Part shown: in pieces, positions 43,476 through 54,850 of the stretch
How the letters are laid out: each line of letters opens with the position of its first letter
Numbering within the stretch: position 1 is the stretch's first letter
Origin: Azolla caroliniana
Lineage: Eukaryota > Polypodiophyta
Assembly (NCBI GenBank): GCA_043228905.1
Contig: JBHGNT010000008.1
Span: 10,292,001-10,356,000, forward strand
DNA length: 64,000 bases
Direction of reading: 5' to 3'
Translations under genes and position numbers: made by a program
The notes under the pieces: model-generated
The model's input: only the letters and a program-made list of their open reading frames with translations
The model's database searches: none
What the model was told of the DNA's origin: nothing

Positions 43476-45100
43476 ATTACATAACCCAGACATAAATTGG
43501 AGAACAAGAAAAATCCAGTATCGACAAACCCGAGGATCTACTCATAAGATTGCAACCATTTCACTACATCAGTTGTGTGAGGAAGGGCACAAGGAAGAAA
43601 TGATTCTCTTTGTAGTATCAGTAAAACCCTCTAACATCACTAAAGAGGATTCCACCGTTCAACTTCCAGAGAAGTATCGTCATTATGCCATTGTGTTCGA
43701 TAAAGTACAAGCCAATTCGCTTCCTCACCATCGACCGTATGATTATCCCATTGATTTACAACCGGGAAAAGACCCACCATGGGGACCAATCTACAATTTT
43801 TCACCAACCAAGCTAGAAGTCTTTAGAGCCTATATAGAGGAGAATTTGACAAATGGTTTCATTCGACATTCGAAATCTCCAACCGGCGCACCCATTTTCT
43901 TCGTCAAGGAAAAGGATGGATCACTTCTTCTCGTCGTAGATTACCGTGGCTTGAATAAGATTACCATCAGGAATAAATATGCACTTCCCCTTATCTCAAG
44001 TCTTTTAGAACAGATCAATGGTGCAAGGTTCTTCACAAAGATCGACTTACGAGGAGCATATAACCTCGTACAGATCTGACCAGGAGATGAATGGAAGACC
44101 TTGTTTCGCACCAGATATGGGCACTTCGAGTATACGGTCATGCCATTCAGCCTCACTAATGCGCCATCAGTCTTCCAGTAGATGGAAAATGATATATTCT
44201 GAGACCTCTTGGATGTTTGTTTGATCATCTATTTGGATGATCTACTGGTTTATTCAAAGACCCAAGAAGAGCATGATTCTCATGTACTGTTAGTACTAAA
44301 ATGACTTCGAGAACATGGTCTTTATGCAAAGTTGGAAAAATGTAGTTTCGAGTGCAACCAGGTAGAATTTTTGGGCTATGTCATTTCCTCAGAAGGCATC
44401 TCCATGGATCCAGCTAAGGTCAAAACGGTGGTAGAGTGACAGACTCCATGTCCATTGTGAGATGTGCAATGCTTTTAGGCTTTTCCAATTTCTACCGCAA
44501 GTTTAAACAGGATTACTCAAAGCTTGTTCTACCTCTCACACAGCTTACCAGGAAGGTACAATCGTTCGTTTGGTCTAAAGAAGCAGACATGGCTTTTGAG
44601 AGTCTTAAGAAGGCATTTACATCAGCTCCTATTCTAGCTCATGTTGATCCGGGAAAACCATTCATCATCAAAGCAGACGCGTCGGATTTCGCCTTGGGTA
44701 GCATTCTGTCACAACAAGGCGATGATGAAAAGCTAGATCATGTGGCTTTTCACTCACGCAAGTTTGACGCAGTTGAAATCAACTATAAATTCATGATAAG
44801 GAGTTATTAGCAATAGTGGACTCTTTTACACAATGGAGGAATTTTCTAGAGGGATCTTCTCATCAAGTCACCATATTTAGTGATCACAAAAACCTTGCCT
44901 ACTTTCAAAATGCTCATGTGTTAAATCGACGTCAAGCTCAGTGGGCCCAATTCCTCATTCGTTTCCACTTCAAAATTACATATCTTCCAAGCAAGCAACA
45001 AGGGAAGGCAAATGCATTATCACGACGCTCGTATCTAGCACCGCGTCCTGGCGAGCCAGCTTTCGATAACCAAAAGCAAGTAATCTTGGGACCGGCATGA
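43476..45100 (+). pseudogene. Reverse transcriptase and RNase H of element B
   Basis: The fingers and palm (43573-44079) have GFIRHSKSPTGAPIFFVKEKDG, VVDYRGLNKITIRNKYALP and TKIDLRGAYNLVQI, then a stop. The active site IIYLDDLLVYS (YLDD at 44230-44241) follows in a region with five further stops. The thumb (FSNFYRKFKQDYSKL) and RNase H (FIIKADASDFALGSILSQ, VTIFSDHKNLAYF, GKANALSRR) run to 45100. The sequence resembles non-Tekay chromoviruses. Not functional. Confidence 0.83.
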
Positions 45101-45235
45101 CTACAAGCAATGTAGGTCTTCGATAGGCCCTTGGATTCCCACGTTATCAATACCATATGTGAGGACTTGAAGACAAATGCTTTCGGCCAAGCCATTCTAG
45201 CACAAATGGATTCCTCTCGAGCATCTTGTTCATAG

Positions 45236-46640
45236 TTGCAACAACCAGGTACGGACTATCGACAATTCGAATGTCATGATGGATTACTATTCTTTAAGAA
45301 ACTCTTGTATGTTCCTAATGGTTCTTATCTCCTTCGAGTAGTCCAAAACTGTCATGACACATATACAGCTGGGCATTTTGGTAGTACTAAAACATTAGAT
45401 TTAGTACAACGATCATTCTGGTGGCCCCATATGCGACAATTTGTCAAAGATTTTGTTCAGACTTGTGATACATGTTGCAGAGCAAAAATGCCAAGGCATC
45501 ATCCATATGGTTTATTAGAACCATTACCAATTCCAAGCAAGCCGTGGCAATCCATTGCTCTAGATTTCATCACAGATCTTCCGTTCTCTAAGGGATTCGA
45601 TGTGATCTTAACAGTGATAGATCGATATACGAAGATGGCCCATTTTCTGCAATGTACTAAGGAAATCTCCAGTGAGGAAACCACCGAAACTATCATGTGT
45701 GAACTATGTTGGCATCATGGCCTTCCCAATAATATCATCAGCGACCGTGGACCCCAATTTGTCTCAAAATTCTGGAAGCACCTCTTTAAAATGCTCAAGG
45801 TCACTTGTAACCTCTCCTCTGGTTACCACCCCCGCAAACAGACGACTAAGCAGAACGAACAAATCAAACACTGGAGCAGTATCTTAGGTGCTTTCTAAGC
45901 TATCATCAAGATGACTGGGCGGATATTCTCCACTTCACCGAATTTGCTTATAATAACTCTGTCCACTCATCGTGAAGGTTACACCATTTCATGCTTATAC
46001 GGGTTGTCACCCCTAGTGGTGTGTATTTGAAACCCCAAAGTTACCCACAAATCCTTGTGCAGAGGATCGTTTGGACCGGTTACGCAAGATACAAGCGGAT
46101 TTATCTACTCATCTACAACAAGCTCAACAAACGCACAAGGTTTACGCGGATCGTCATCGGCTTCCATCCAGTTTTAACATTGGAGATCGGGTATGGCTAC
46201 TACAACGACACATCAAGACTACTCGCCCATGTGAGAAGTTGGATTATCGGCCATTAGGTCCTTTCCATATTATCGAAAAAATTAATGATGTCGCTTTTCG
46301 TCTCGATCGACCTCCACAACATCGGATACATCCGGTGTTTCATAGTTCTCTCCTCGAATCCTATCAAGACAGCACCATCCCAGGTCGTATTAAACAACCT
46401 CCACCCCCGATCGAACTTGAAGATGGACCTAAGTACAAGGTTGCCACCATCCTCGATTCCATGATTGTTCGCAACAAGCTCTACTATTTAGTCGATTGGC
46501 TAGGATATAGTCCCATTGAGCGTACTTGAGAACCAATAGAAAATATGACCAATGCTTGTGCTCTTCTTGAAGACTTCCATCGTCAATATCCAGACAAACC
46601 GGGTCCCCAATCCAAAATGACTCGTGACACTCGTCGTTTT
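45236..46640 (+). pseudogene. Integrase and classical chromodomain of element B
   Basis: The zinc-binding domain (HDTYTAGHFGSTKTL…CDTCCRAK) and core (IALDFITDLP with the first Asp, NIISDRGPQF with the second) are open from 45236. The Glu motif reads Q-T-T-K-Q instead of Q-T-E-R, so the catalytic Glu is Lys (about 45848). A frame break follows. The C-terminal part (46071-46529; FNIGDRVWLLQRHIKT, HPVFHSSLLE) ends in a chromodomain: YKVATILDSMIVRNKLYYLV, then DWLGYSPIERT, with the conserved Trp codon now a stop (TGA at 46527-46529). That chromodomain would have targeted insertion to marked chromatin. Confidence 0.82.
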
Positions 46641-46652
46641 AAAAGGGGGGAT
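46641..46652 (+). promoter_or_regulatory. Polypurine tract of element B
   Basis: AAAAGGGGGGAT-type run directly before the 3' LTR; primes plus-strand synthesis in intact relatives. Confidence 0.7.
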
Positions 46653-46654
46653 AG

Positions 46655-46951
46655 TGTCATAATATGGCAAGACTCAAACCCATGACCTTGTGTTATATGG
46701 GTCGAGCTCTTGATCATTAGACTATATATTATAATACAAAAAATATTATTTTCATTTTAGTTTTACTATAGAAAATTAATGTATATTTCAGATTTCTCTG
46801 GAACATTCTAGAAACTTCAGGAGTACTCGTGAGAACACTATAAAAGGAGGCACAGGGCATTATTTCGAACCAAATCGGTTCAACGCCAGTCTTAAGCCTC
46901 CTAAGCTACTATTGTATATTCTCTTAACATAATATATATCTTTTGTTATCA

Positions 46952-47017
<66 letters not shown>

Positions 47018-47147
47018 ACTCACTCTTTCCTTCTCTCGAGAGTTCTACACCTCCCTTAGTACAAATCCTCATCGTTTAGTACTAATTCGTTCTCTATCTT
47101 AGTATTGTTCCTAACAGTACTTCTCTGTCTTAGTACTATTCTTGACA
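46655..47147 (+). repeat. 3' LTR of element B
   Basis: 493 bp, TGTCATAATATGGC…TATTCTTGACA. It holds CACTATAAAAGGAGG (TATA box, about 46837-46851), a CT microsatellite of about 70 bp (46953-47022), and the antisense tRNA-like pair (minus strand TAGTCTAATGA … GGTTTGAGTCT). Confidence 0.9.
46953..47022 (+). repeat. (CT)n microsatellite in the 3' LTR of B
   Basis: An almost pure CT run. It is short and interrupted in the 5' LTR (about 36945) and absent in this form from the solo LTR, so it expanded after insertion. Confidence 0.85.
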
Positions 47148-47152
47148 GTCAT

Positions 47153-47849
47153 GAGTTGATATGGAGAGTAAACATAATATGATGATGGTCGTAATTGGAG
47201 AAGTTGCATTGCATGTCCCCATGTTGAACTAGGCAAATTTGATTTGAGAAGAATCGGCCACACAATTACTTGGATTTGTTTAATCAATGATTCAACCATA
47301 CCATTTTGAGTGTGAACATGAGGAGTTGAAACTTCAACATTAATACCCAAAGATTTGTAATAGCAAATAAAGGTTGTTGATGTAAATTCAGCAGCGTTAT
47401 CCATCCGAATCGAGTTAATTGGAAAATCTGGGAATTGGGCATGCAACTTGATGATAAAGGTGAGAAGTTGAGGCAATGCCATGTTGCGAGTAGAAAGAAG
47501 TGTGACGTGAGAAAAACGCAATGAAGTAATAAAATGGTCCAAAAGGAGGGTGCACTAGTCCATGGATATCACCATCTATACGCTCTAAAACTTTTGGTGA
47601 CTCATACGATTCCTTGTACAAGGAAGGACGAATCACGAGCTTTCCTTGTGCGCATGGAACACAAATACGAGTTTTAACTTGATTCAAGTATTCCAACATT
47701 AAAGGTAGATCTTGAACATTATTGATCATTCTCCTAATCATTGTATTGCCAGGATGACCTAGTCGATCATGCCAGAGATCCATTATATTGGTATTGACCT
47801 TCGAGAAAATATTGGAGTAGGGGGGAAATGAAGCCATGCGGATCTCCAA
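47153..47849 (-). pseudogene. Integrase of element D, N-terminal and core part
   Basis: The zinc-binding region DLWHDRLGHPGNTMIRRM…CVPCAQGK and core start ERIDGDIHGLVHPPFGPFYYF lie in the frame 47849-47415. After a frame break, 47542-47153 continues with NSIRMDNAAEFTSTTF (second Asp) and HTQNGMVESLIKQIQ (Glu). All three catalytic residues are recognisable, but across two frames. It is cut by element B and continues at 36642. Confidence 0.8.
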
Positions 47850-48355
47850 GCTTTAAGGTTGAAACAATACAATTGATTTGGTAAGACTTCTAACTCATCA
47901 ATAACTTGGGTAGTATTTGACAGGTGCTTGACAACTACCATTGTCTCTTTCCCATCTTGTTCCCATGTCATGAGGTGGTATCCATTGCGCCGCACATCTG
48001 CAAATGCAAGAAGATTTCTTAGCGAGGTAGGCACATAGATAGTATCATGTATTTCCAAGAAAGCACCGCTTGGAAGTTGGATAGTGACAGGGCCTCTTCC
48101 TTGTCCGATACAAGAACCATCTATAGTCTTGATGTTGAAAAGGGCTTGATCTTTAATATGATGAAATAATTCTTTATGATATAGAATAGTGTGTGTTGAG
48201 GTGCAATCAATAACACAAAGAAAATGGCTTGTATACAAATCAATCATATGGGCTTCAATCATGTTGGCTTCAGGCTTGAATTCCAAAGGTTGATCCATAA
48301 AACTATACTCTAAGGTTGTAATTGATGGTGAGATCGTTGATGTTTCTGCTACCAT
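47783..48355 (-). pseudogene. Protease and pre-integrase of element D
   Basis: A 190-codon open stretch. The active-site region reads CVIDCTSTHTILYHKELF, where relatives have D-S-G/A-(T)-T-H-T-I-L, so Cys replaces Ser. IDGSCIGQGRGPVTIQLPSG and DTIYVPTSLRNLLAFADVRR follow as expected for copia proteases of the Ale/Retrofit kind. It overlaps the integrase frame at its end. Confidence 0.75.
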
Positions 48356-49292
48356 ATTAGCCTCCGGTTTCCTATCTTAACCTTGCTTGGCATACTTCTA
48401 GTAAAAATGAACATGAAATTTAGAAGTTCGGCATGTATTTGCCCAATTTCCTTGTGGACCACATCGAAGACATGAACTCGATGAAGGCTTATCTTGACTT
48501 GACTTTGATTGATGGTGCATTGGCTTGACTTGATAACTTGTGGGATATTAATTCTTGTGTTGATTTCTTCTTGCTCTTCCTCTTCCTCGACTCTGTGCAT
48601 ATGGGTGTTGATGACGACGTTGTCGTCTAGAATAATGACTCTCGACATGCGTCAAATCCTTGAATTGTAGAGGAGCCGCAAGTTGACTAACTAGATGAAG
48701 TTTGTCGTTCTTGAGGAGAACTTGGTGGTGTTTCTTAGCGACAAGAAGTGCAAATAAAAGTTCAACATAGTTTTAAAACCACAATTATGATATTGTTCAG
48801 AAAGATTAAAATTTGAGGGATGAAAACTAGTTAACGTTTTGTGGATTAGATTCGCCTCTTGAAAAAGGTTGTCATGACCACAAAATTTAAGTTTAGAAAT
48901 GATATCAAATAGTGAGGAATTATATTTAGCAACTGTTTGAAATCTTGAAAACAAAGTTGATTCCATTCATGCAAAGTGTTGGGGCCGAGAACAGTTCGTT
49001 GATGATCAAAGCAAGCTTTGAGTTGCTTCGAGAGAGTTGATGGATTCTTGATGGAGAAGTATTGATTCCAAAGGCTTAGATCAAGGTGATGAAGGATGAA
49101 GATGAACGCTTCTGATCCCTTCTTTCTAGCATTTGAGTTCTCAGCATCATTAAAATTATCACTTACCGTATGACAGAGATCTTTCATCGTGAGATGGCCT
49201 TCAACATGAACCATCTGAGTCTCATAATTGGACCCATCGAACGCAAGTGGCAGGAATAAGCATTTCTCTATTTGTAGAGCTTGAGAAGCCAT
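48356..49292 (-). pseudogene. gag of element D
   Basis: Start Met at 49292 (MASQALQIEKCLFLPLAFDG), about 65 bp inside the degenerate PBS. The capsid continues in broken frames (LDLSLWNQYFSIKNPSTL, then FQTVAKYNSSLFDIISKLKFCG from 48966). The nucleocapsid knuckle is still visible near 48430-48475 as CLRCGPQGNWANTC, with Asn in place of the zinc-binding His. At least four breaks. Confidence 0.75.
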
Positions 49293-49369
49293 GCTAATGG
49301 TAAGGATAAGGTGGATTTGTATAAGAGAATAATTAATTGTTATGGTAGAGGCTAATTGTGCTGATAATG

Positions 49370-49638
49370 TGTTATAGAATAGACTGATTATAGATTATTA
49401 TGCAAGTTCAAAGCGTGATTACATATTAATTTAGATCACAAATCACATATCAATATAATCTCTACATAGAGCTCATACGCTATGCTCTTCTATAGAATGC
49501 CAAAATGATTCAGATACATGAGTTTATGACCCACCAAATGATGGGATGCATGCATACTATTTACATCATGACATGTTAACTAAAGCTTAAGACTGAGGTA
49601 GATATAACATGACTCATTACATGCATGAGTTCATAACA
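49370..49638 (-). repeat. 5' LTR of element D
   Basis: 269 bp, TGTTATGAAC…CTATAACA on the minus strand. A degenerate PBS (minus-strand TTATCAGCAC, compare TGGTATCAGAGC) lies at about 49358-49367. GAGCT follows at 49639-49643. Confidence 0.82.
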
Positions 49639-50268
49639 GAGCTAATATTATGTTGTGGAAGCCTTTTTAGAAGAAAAGTGAAGACCAAAAGAATAACAAA
49701 GAAGACACCTATAAAGACGGCATTGGTCAAAGATAAAGAGAAGACCCTACAAAGGAAAGAAAAAGGACCCCCATGAAAGAAAGTAAGAAGACACTCATCA
49801 AAGAATGGATGAAGTGTTCGACAACTCAAAGCAAGAAGATTTGCACAAGTGTCCTTCAAGGCACAAAATTAAGATGGGGGGTTATTTCCTTCGTGCACGA
49901 CCGGAAAATTATGAAGAAGTGAGAAAAGATTACTTCGTGCACGACCTCCATAACTCAGAAACTAATGCATAAGTCATGTTTCGCACATTACACCTATTAT
50001 CATTCCCATTTGTTCTACATACCTCCCAAGTGCAAACACACCCATCCCCATATATACCCTTAGAATCAGTATGCATAGTATTCACTCTCAGCCTTAACAT
50101 GTCCATTTTAATGTGGTACGCACAACAACATGTGTTCCTCTCCTTTAACTTTCTAACAAAACACAGTTTCAAACCTTGAAACTTGCAAAATCCAAAATTG
50201 ATGCTTGGATGTTAGTCTTTGAATTTCCTGAACAATTCAACCTACATCACTCAATATATAGTGAACAT
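49639..50268. other. Unassigned sequence between elements D and K
   Basis: About 630 bases with no recognisable domain. Small frames (for example 49617-49859 minus, 50176-50466 plus) look random, and the latter runs into the K LTR. It ends with the AACAT duplication of K. Confidence 0.45.
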
Positions 50269-50715
50269 TGTAAAGGATCGGGTATAATTCTTGTGTTGCG
50301 GAAGAGATGTGTGTTATGTTTATGTGAGAGGAATTATAGGGAGATGAGAGAACACAAGATAGATAGAAAAAGGAATACTCAAGAAGAAGGTGTATATTTC
50401 TCGAGTAGAATAAGAATTACAAAATGTAGCATAACAAGGAGTCACAACAGACTTAGTATGAAGTAGGAGAAGGGTGCGTTATATATAGTCACCCTCTCTC
50501 TTCATTAACTAACTACAACAACCACTCTCTCTTGGGGAATGTGAAGACTCATAGTCATGGGGAATATGTAACTCATTAGTTATGTGTCATAGAATATGAT
50601 TCTATGACACAGTTAATGTGTAGAGAGTAGTGGTGTGACTCTTGACCTTTGAGTAATCATAGATTCTCAAAAGGTGTGTTCACACGTTGTGCTATGTTGA
50701 GCTTGATTCTCAACA
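50269..50715 (-). repeat. 3' LTR of element K
   Basis: 447 bp. The plus strand runs TGTAAAGGATCG…GATTCTCAACA. It is very similar to 57091-57541. It contains a perfect hairpin at 50584-50610. Confidence 0.9.
50584..50610. repeat. Perfect 12-bp inverted repeat in the K LTR
   Basis: GTGTCATAGAAT, a 3-base loop (ATG), then ATTCTATGACAC. The other LTR (about 57404-57430) has one mismatch. Confidence 0.8.
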
Positions 50716-50728
50716 TGCCCCCTCAAGC

Positions 50729-52258
50729 TCAACTCGAGTTGGTTCCTTTCGATTGATGTCCGCTTCGTTTGGTATCCGGTTTAGACGATCTCTGGTGTCC
50801 GCTTCGACTCGTACCCAGTTCGGACGGTATCCGGTCATCGCTTATACTCCCCCTCAAGCTTGGCAAGTTAGGGATTGTCAATCCGAGGTCTGACATGAAT
50901 TGTCGAAGCTTGTCGGCTCCTAGGGCCTTGGTGAAGATGTTGGTTGTTTGAAAATTCGTGTTGATGTGTAGAAGATCGACATCTCCGGCCTGAACACGCT
51001 CTCGAATGAAGTGATAGTGCACTTCGATATGCTTTGTGCGTGGGTGTTACACCGGGTTCCGAGCCAGATATATATTGCTCATGTTATCGCAATAAATGGG
51101 AGTCAGATCCTTGATGGGAACACCTAGATCCTTCAAAATCCTCTTGAGCCATACAACTTCACATGCAGCTACGGTTGCGCGCTTGTATTCGGCCTCCACA
51201 CTCGAAAGTGCAACGGTAGGTTGCTTCTTACTACTCCAAGATATTGCTCCGCTACCGAGCGAGAAGACAAATCTGGAGGTCGATCGTCGATCAACTTTGT
51301 AGTTTGCCCAGTCCGCATCTATGTACCCTTTGAGTTGTATTGGTGTGGACGATGTGTAGAGAACGTTGTAATCCATTGTGCCACTCACATATCGTAATAC
51401 TCTCTTAGCGAAATCGAAATGGATGTCTCGCAAATTTTGCATGAATTGGCTAAGGAGTCTGATTGGATAGCTAAGGTCAGGTTGAGTGATTGTGAGATAG
51501 ATGAGGCTCCCGATCAGTTGACGATATTGGGTCGGCTCGCACTCGTCTGTGCCGAAGTCAACATCTAGTTTGAGGTTTCGATCAAGAGGTGTAGCGACCG
51601 ATTTGCATTCAGTCATCCCAAACTTGTATAACAAGTTGAGGATGTAGTGTCGTTGAGAGATCATAATGCCGGTCGGAATCCGAATTACTTCGATGCCAAG
51701 GAAGTAATGGAGCTCCTTCATGTCCGTCATCTCGAATTTTCCGGAGAGGAGGGACTTGACCTAGTTGATGTCAACTAGACTTTCACCTCCAATGACCAGA
51801 TCATCCACGTATAGGATGATGACAATTAGGCTTCTAGAGTCGTGTCGTATGTAAAGGGAGTTGTCGGATTTTGACATTCGAAAGCCGATTTGATGGAGAT
51901 ATACCGTAATCTTCGAATGCCAAGCACGCAGTGCTTGCTTGAGGCCGTAGAGTGGCTTCTTGAGTCAACACACGACTTTTGGATGACTACACGATTCAAA
52001 GCCGGGTGGTTGTACCATGTATACCTCCTCTTCTAATTCCCCTTGAAGAAAGGTGTTCTTGACGTCCATTTGGTGGAGGTGCCACCCTTTTGCCGCTGCA
52101 AGTGCGATCACAATCCACACCATCATCATCTTTGCCACCGGGGCAAAGGTCTCTTCATAATCAACTCCATGTGTTTGTGCGTATCCTTTCGCTACGAGTT
52201 GAGCTTTGTAGCGGTTGACGGAGTCTTCGGCATTATACTTCACCTTGTAAATCCATCT
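50729..52258 (-). pseudogene. Reverse transcriptase and RNase H of element K
   Basis: RT starts abruptly at RWIYKVKYN (52258) beside element G and reads KAQLVAKGYAQTHGVDYEETFAPVAKM, QMDVKNTFLQGELEEEVYMV, with the YVDD site at 51800-51811 followed by LVIGG. The open block 51730-51047 carries DMKELHYFLGIEVIR, GSLIYLTITQPDLSYP and RNase H (GYIDADWANYKVDRRSTS, ALSSVEAEYKRA, YCDNMSNIYLARNPV). A stop is followed by HYHFIRERVQAGDV and IFTKALGADKLRQF to 50729. Only a few stops are present. Apart from its lost N-terminus it is well preserved. Confidence 0.85.
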
Positions 52259-52260
52259 GT

Positions 52261-52503
52261 TGTTGTAGGTTTTTAGGGTTAGGGTTAATGAGAATGATAA
52301 TGATGATGATTGATGATGACGAAGATAGACATGGTGAAATAGCAAAGATGATGAAGAGTATGATGGTGAGAGAGATTGACATGAAGATGTTGATAATTAT
52401 TGAGAAGCATCGCGGGGTAAGGATGACATTGATGAGCATTGCGGGGTGGGGGGTGGTGCCTAGAATGGCTCCACCCCCCTCCCAAGGGGGTTCAACGTTG
52501 AGG

Positions 52504-52564
<61 letters not shown>

Positions 52565-52852
52565 AAAGAGAGATAGAGAGAAATGTTCATACCTTCATTC
52601 ATTCCCCATAAAGGGGTTAAATAATACAAGAGGGGGTAGATACAAAGGGGTGTAAGCCCCCTAGAGCATTCATATTGGACACTCACTCACACCTCATCGT
52701 ATCCCTCCACATGCACACACGTGTGCATGTGTTCACATACATATCGACTCACAATTACATTTATGTTCCCTACACATATACAACATCATCATGATAATAT
52801 TCGACCCTCGCTCATCACACTTGACTCTCCGTACAACTCGTACGGGGTAACA
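52261..52852 (-). repeat. Left LTR-like block of element G
   Basis: The ends TGTTAC…CTACAACA fit LTR rules, but the sequence does not resemble 54851-55240. It includes TTTAGGGTTAGGGTTA (52272-52287, two or three telomere-like units) and an AG microsatellite. Confidence 0.45.
52506..52560 (+). repeat. (AG)n microsatellite in element G
   Basis: About 55 bp of uninterrupted AG/GA. Confidence 0.9.
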
Positions 52853-52857
52853 CAATA

Positions 52858-52895
52858 TGGCACGCCCGTGGGAAAGTGCCTTGCACATCGATCCC
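52858..52895 (-). promoter_or_regulatory. Conserved motif next to the left end of G (same as beside F)
   Basis: TGGCACGCCCGTGGGA on the plus strand, then AAGTGCCTTGCACATCGA. About 35 bases are shared with 8633 onward at roughly 85%. Confidence 0.45.
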
Positions 52896-54829
52896 ACATG
52901 CCTTGATCATAATTTTTCTTCGACCGGAATTTCCATCGGTCCTCTCAATGAGATCGGAGCGCTTGACTCGAACATCTACGTTGGTCAGCGAATCTTCCGC
53001 GTCATGAACATTCTCATTCTGTCGACTTACGAACTTTGGTAACATCATTTGGGTTGTCAAAAAGACGTTGTGTGTATGTGTGTTCTTCTTTTCATTGATT
53101 TTGCGTAAGTGGTTTCGCATGTTCAAAATTATGAGATGCCCTTGAGTTTTTAAATTTTATCATTTGCCCTTATACAATTAGTCATATGTCCTCACATATC
53201 CGAAATTGCTTTGAATGCCCCTCTCATTTTGTGTTTGTGTTTGTCTTGTTTTTGTCTCCTATTGATCTATTTACATATAATTCTCCCTATATCACTGTCT
53301 TGTTCTTCTCTCATTTTTGCTTCTATCATTTTTCACTTATTTTTCTTTTTTTCCACTCTGTCTCTTGTTTTCCATATGATTGCTTCTTGCTTCTTCTTTG
53401 TCTTCTTTTGTCTTCTTCCTTTGATGTTTTGGTCGGCCAGTCTATGCGTGCATCTTCTTCATGGAATCCTCTCTATTCTCCCTTCTCTTTCTCCTTCTAC
53501 TTCTTCTGTGTCGTTTCCAGCCATGTCTTCCTCCTTCTTTGGTTCTTTTTCTTCCTTTCGTTTTCTTTTGTTCTGTCTCATTTTCTGCTTTGTACTTCAT
53601 CTTTCTCTTCTTTCTATCTTCCTCTTTTGTTTTGCATCTCCCTTCTTCCTATGGTTGTTTTTGCTTCCTCTCCTTCTGATGTTTTGTCTGTTTCCATTTT
53701 TGTCTCTGACTTTGGTTCCGGACCCGTCTCCGTCCGTCGTCCTTCGTCTCTTCATTGTCCGTCGGCGTCTCTATCTCTGTCACTGGCTGCTAATCCGTCG
53801 GCGTCGGCGTCGGTGTCACCTCCTCCCGGTCATCCTTCTTTATTGTTGTCTTTGTCTGGCTAGTCCGTCCGCTCTAGCCACTCCAGCCACTCTCCGGCTG
53901 TTGTTTGGCTGTCATTCCAGTTGCTACGGTCACTCTTTGGCTACTCTCCGGCCATTTTGACTATTCCTTGGCCATTGTTCGTATATCATCATCTCTGTCC
54001 CGTCGCTTGTCTGTCTCTGACCGGTCGCTTTCGTTCATCGGTGGTGACTTTCCCTTAGCACTCCCATCCGGCCGTCTCTTTCTCTGTTCAGCCCTCTAGC
54101 GGCTCCGTTCCCGTATCTGTTGCTTCCCTCTATCGCTCTGTGTCTATCCGCCGCCACTGTCTATTGTCTTTCGGTTCGTACCGACCGGTTGTCCGGCAGT
54201 CAGTTCGTCTGTTGTCCGGCTTCTGGTCCATTCCAGATGTCGTTCCGACCGTGCGTCCAGTCCGTTGTCCTGGCTGTTTCCGGTCCTTCCGGCTGCTCTT
54301 TCTGCAGTCTGGCCCATCAGGCCATGTCTGTCCGGTCCATCTCCAGACATCTCTGTCGCCGGCCTTGTCGGCGCTATTCGGCCAATCTGCAGTTGGCCGT
54401 CCGTCCCGTGGCCACTCTGTTCAGTCGTCATATGGTTGTCGGCCGTTGATATCTGATGGTTATCTCTTGCATCACACGTTCTTGCACACACACGTTGCTA
54501 GTTCTCGTACACTTGCACATCCGTATCGCTGTGTCTCATTCTGCGACTTTTCTAGGACATTGTGATCACCATTTGCTGCGCATCATCGATTCGATTTATC
54601 GTACATTCTTCCACTCCGTCCATTCATTGACTTCTTTGCAGACATCCTCATCACATATCATGCTTCAACTCCGTCTCGCACTTTGCCACCGTCATTTGTC
54701 GCTAACTGCAACCGCACACTTGCGTATCTATGTCATCGTTACTCACACATGTCCACCATTTCTTGCACTTAGTCACTATGTCTTGCATCGCCGCGTATCA
54801 TTCTTCGACTCCGTCTCGAAAGGGGGGTC
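52896..54829 (-). other. Non-coding interior of element G
   Basis: T/C-rich on the plus strand, with repeated CTTCTTTTT and CCGTCCGTC-type phrases. The long plus-strand frames at 53186-53960 are Phe/Leu/Ser-rich low complexity, and none shows a domain. No gene is called. Confidence 0.5.
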
Positions 54830-54850
54830 GCCTTAGTGGTCGCCAAAAGG

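Larger units (their letters stand above)
36643..47147 (+). mobile_element. Element B: Ty3/gypsy chromovirus with a classical chromodomain
   Basis: LTR termini are at 36643 (5') and 47147 (3'), with a perfect GTCAT duplication (36638-36642, 47148-47152). The 5' LTR is cut after about 370 bp at copia element C, and the PBS and gag start are missing. Downstream are gag, protease, RT, RNase H, integrase and chromodomain, all with stops, then the polypurine tract and 3' LTR (46655-47147). Another copy is the solo LTR at 5503-5942. Confidence 0.88.
33999..49638 (-). mobile_element. Element D: Ty1/copia (Ale/Retrofit-like), split by element B
   Basis: It has LTRs 33999-34334 (3') and 49370-49638 (5'), flanked by GAGTT/GAGCT, a 4-of-5 duplication. 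The minus strand shows gag, protease, integrase, RT and RNase H. Element B (36643-47147) lies within integrase. RT motifs YSPVMDATSFR and YVDDLNIIG match the Ale/Retrofit style. All genes carry many stops, so it is the oldest in this block. Confidence 0.87.

Noticed and set aside
52268-52290. Interstitial telomere repeats (TTTAGGG-like), also CCTAAACC runs at 22808-22866 and 26786-26840
   Set aside because: Only two or three imperfect units each, inside LTRs, and no array.
53186-53960. Two overlapping long plus-strand frames, Phe/Leu/Ser-rich, that could pass for membrane proteins
   Set aside because: They are T/C-rich low-complexity DNA in the interior of element G, with no domain and with two frames equally open.
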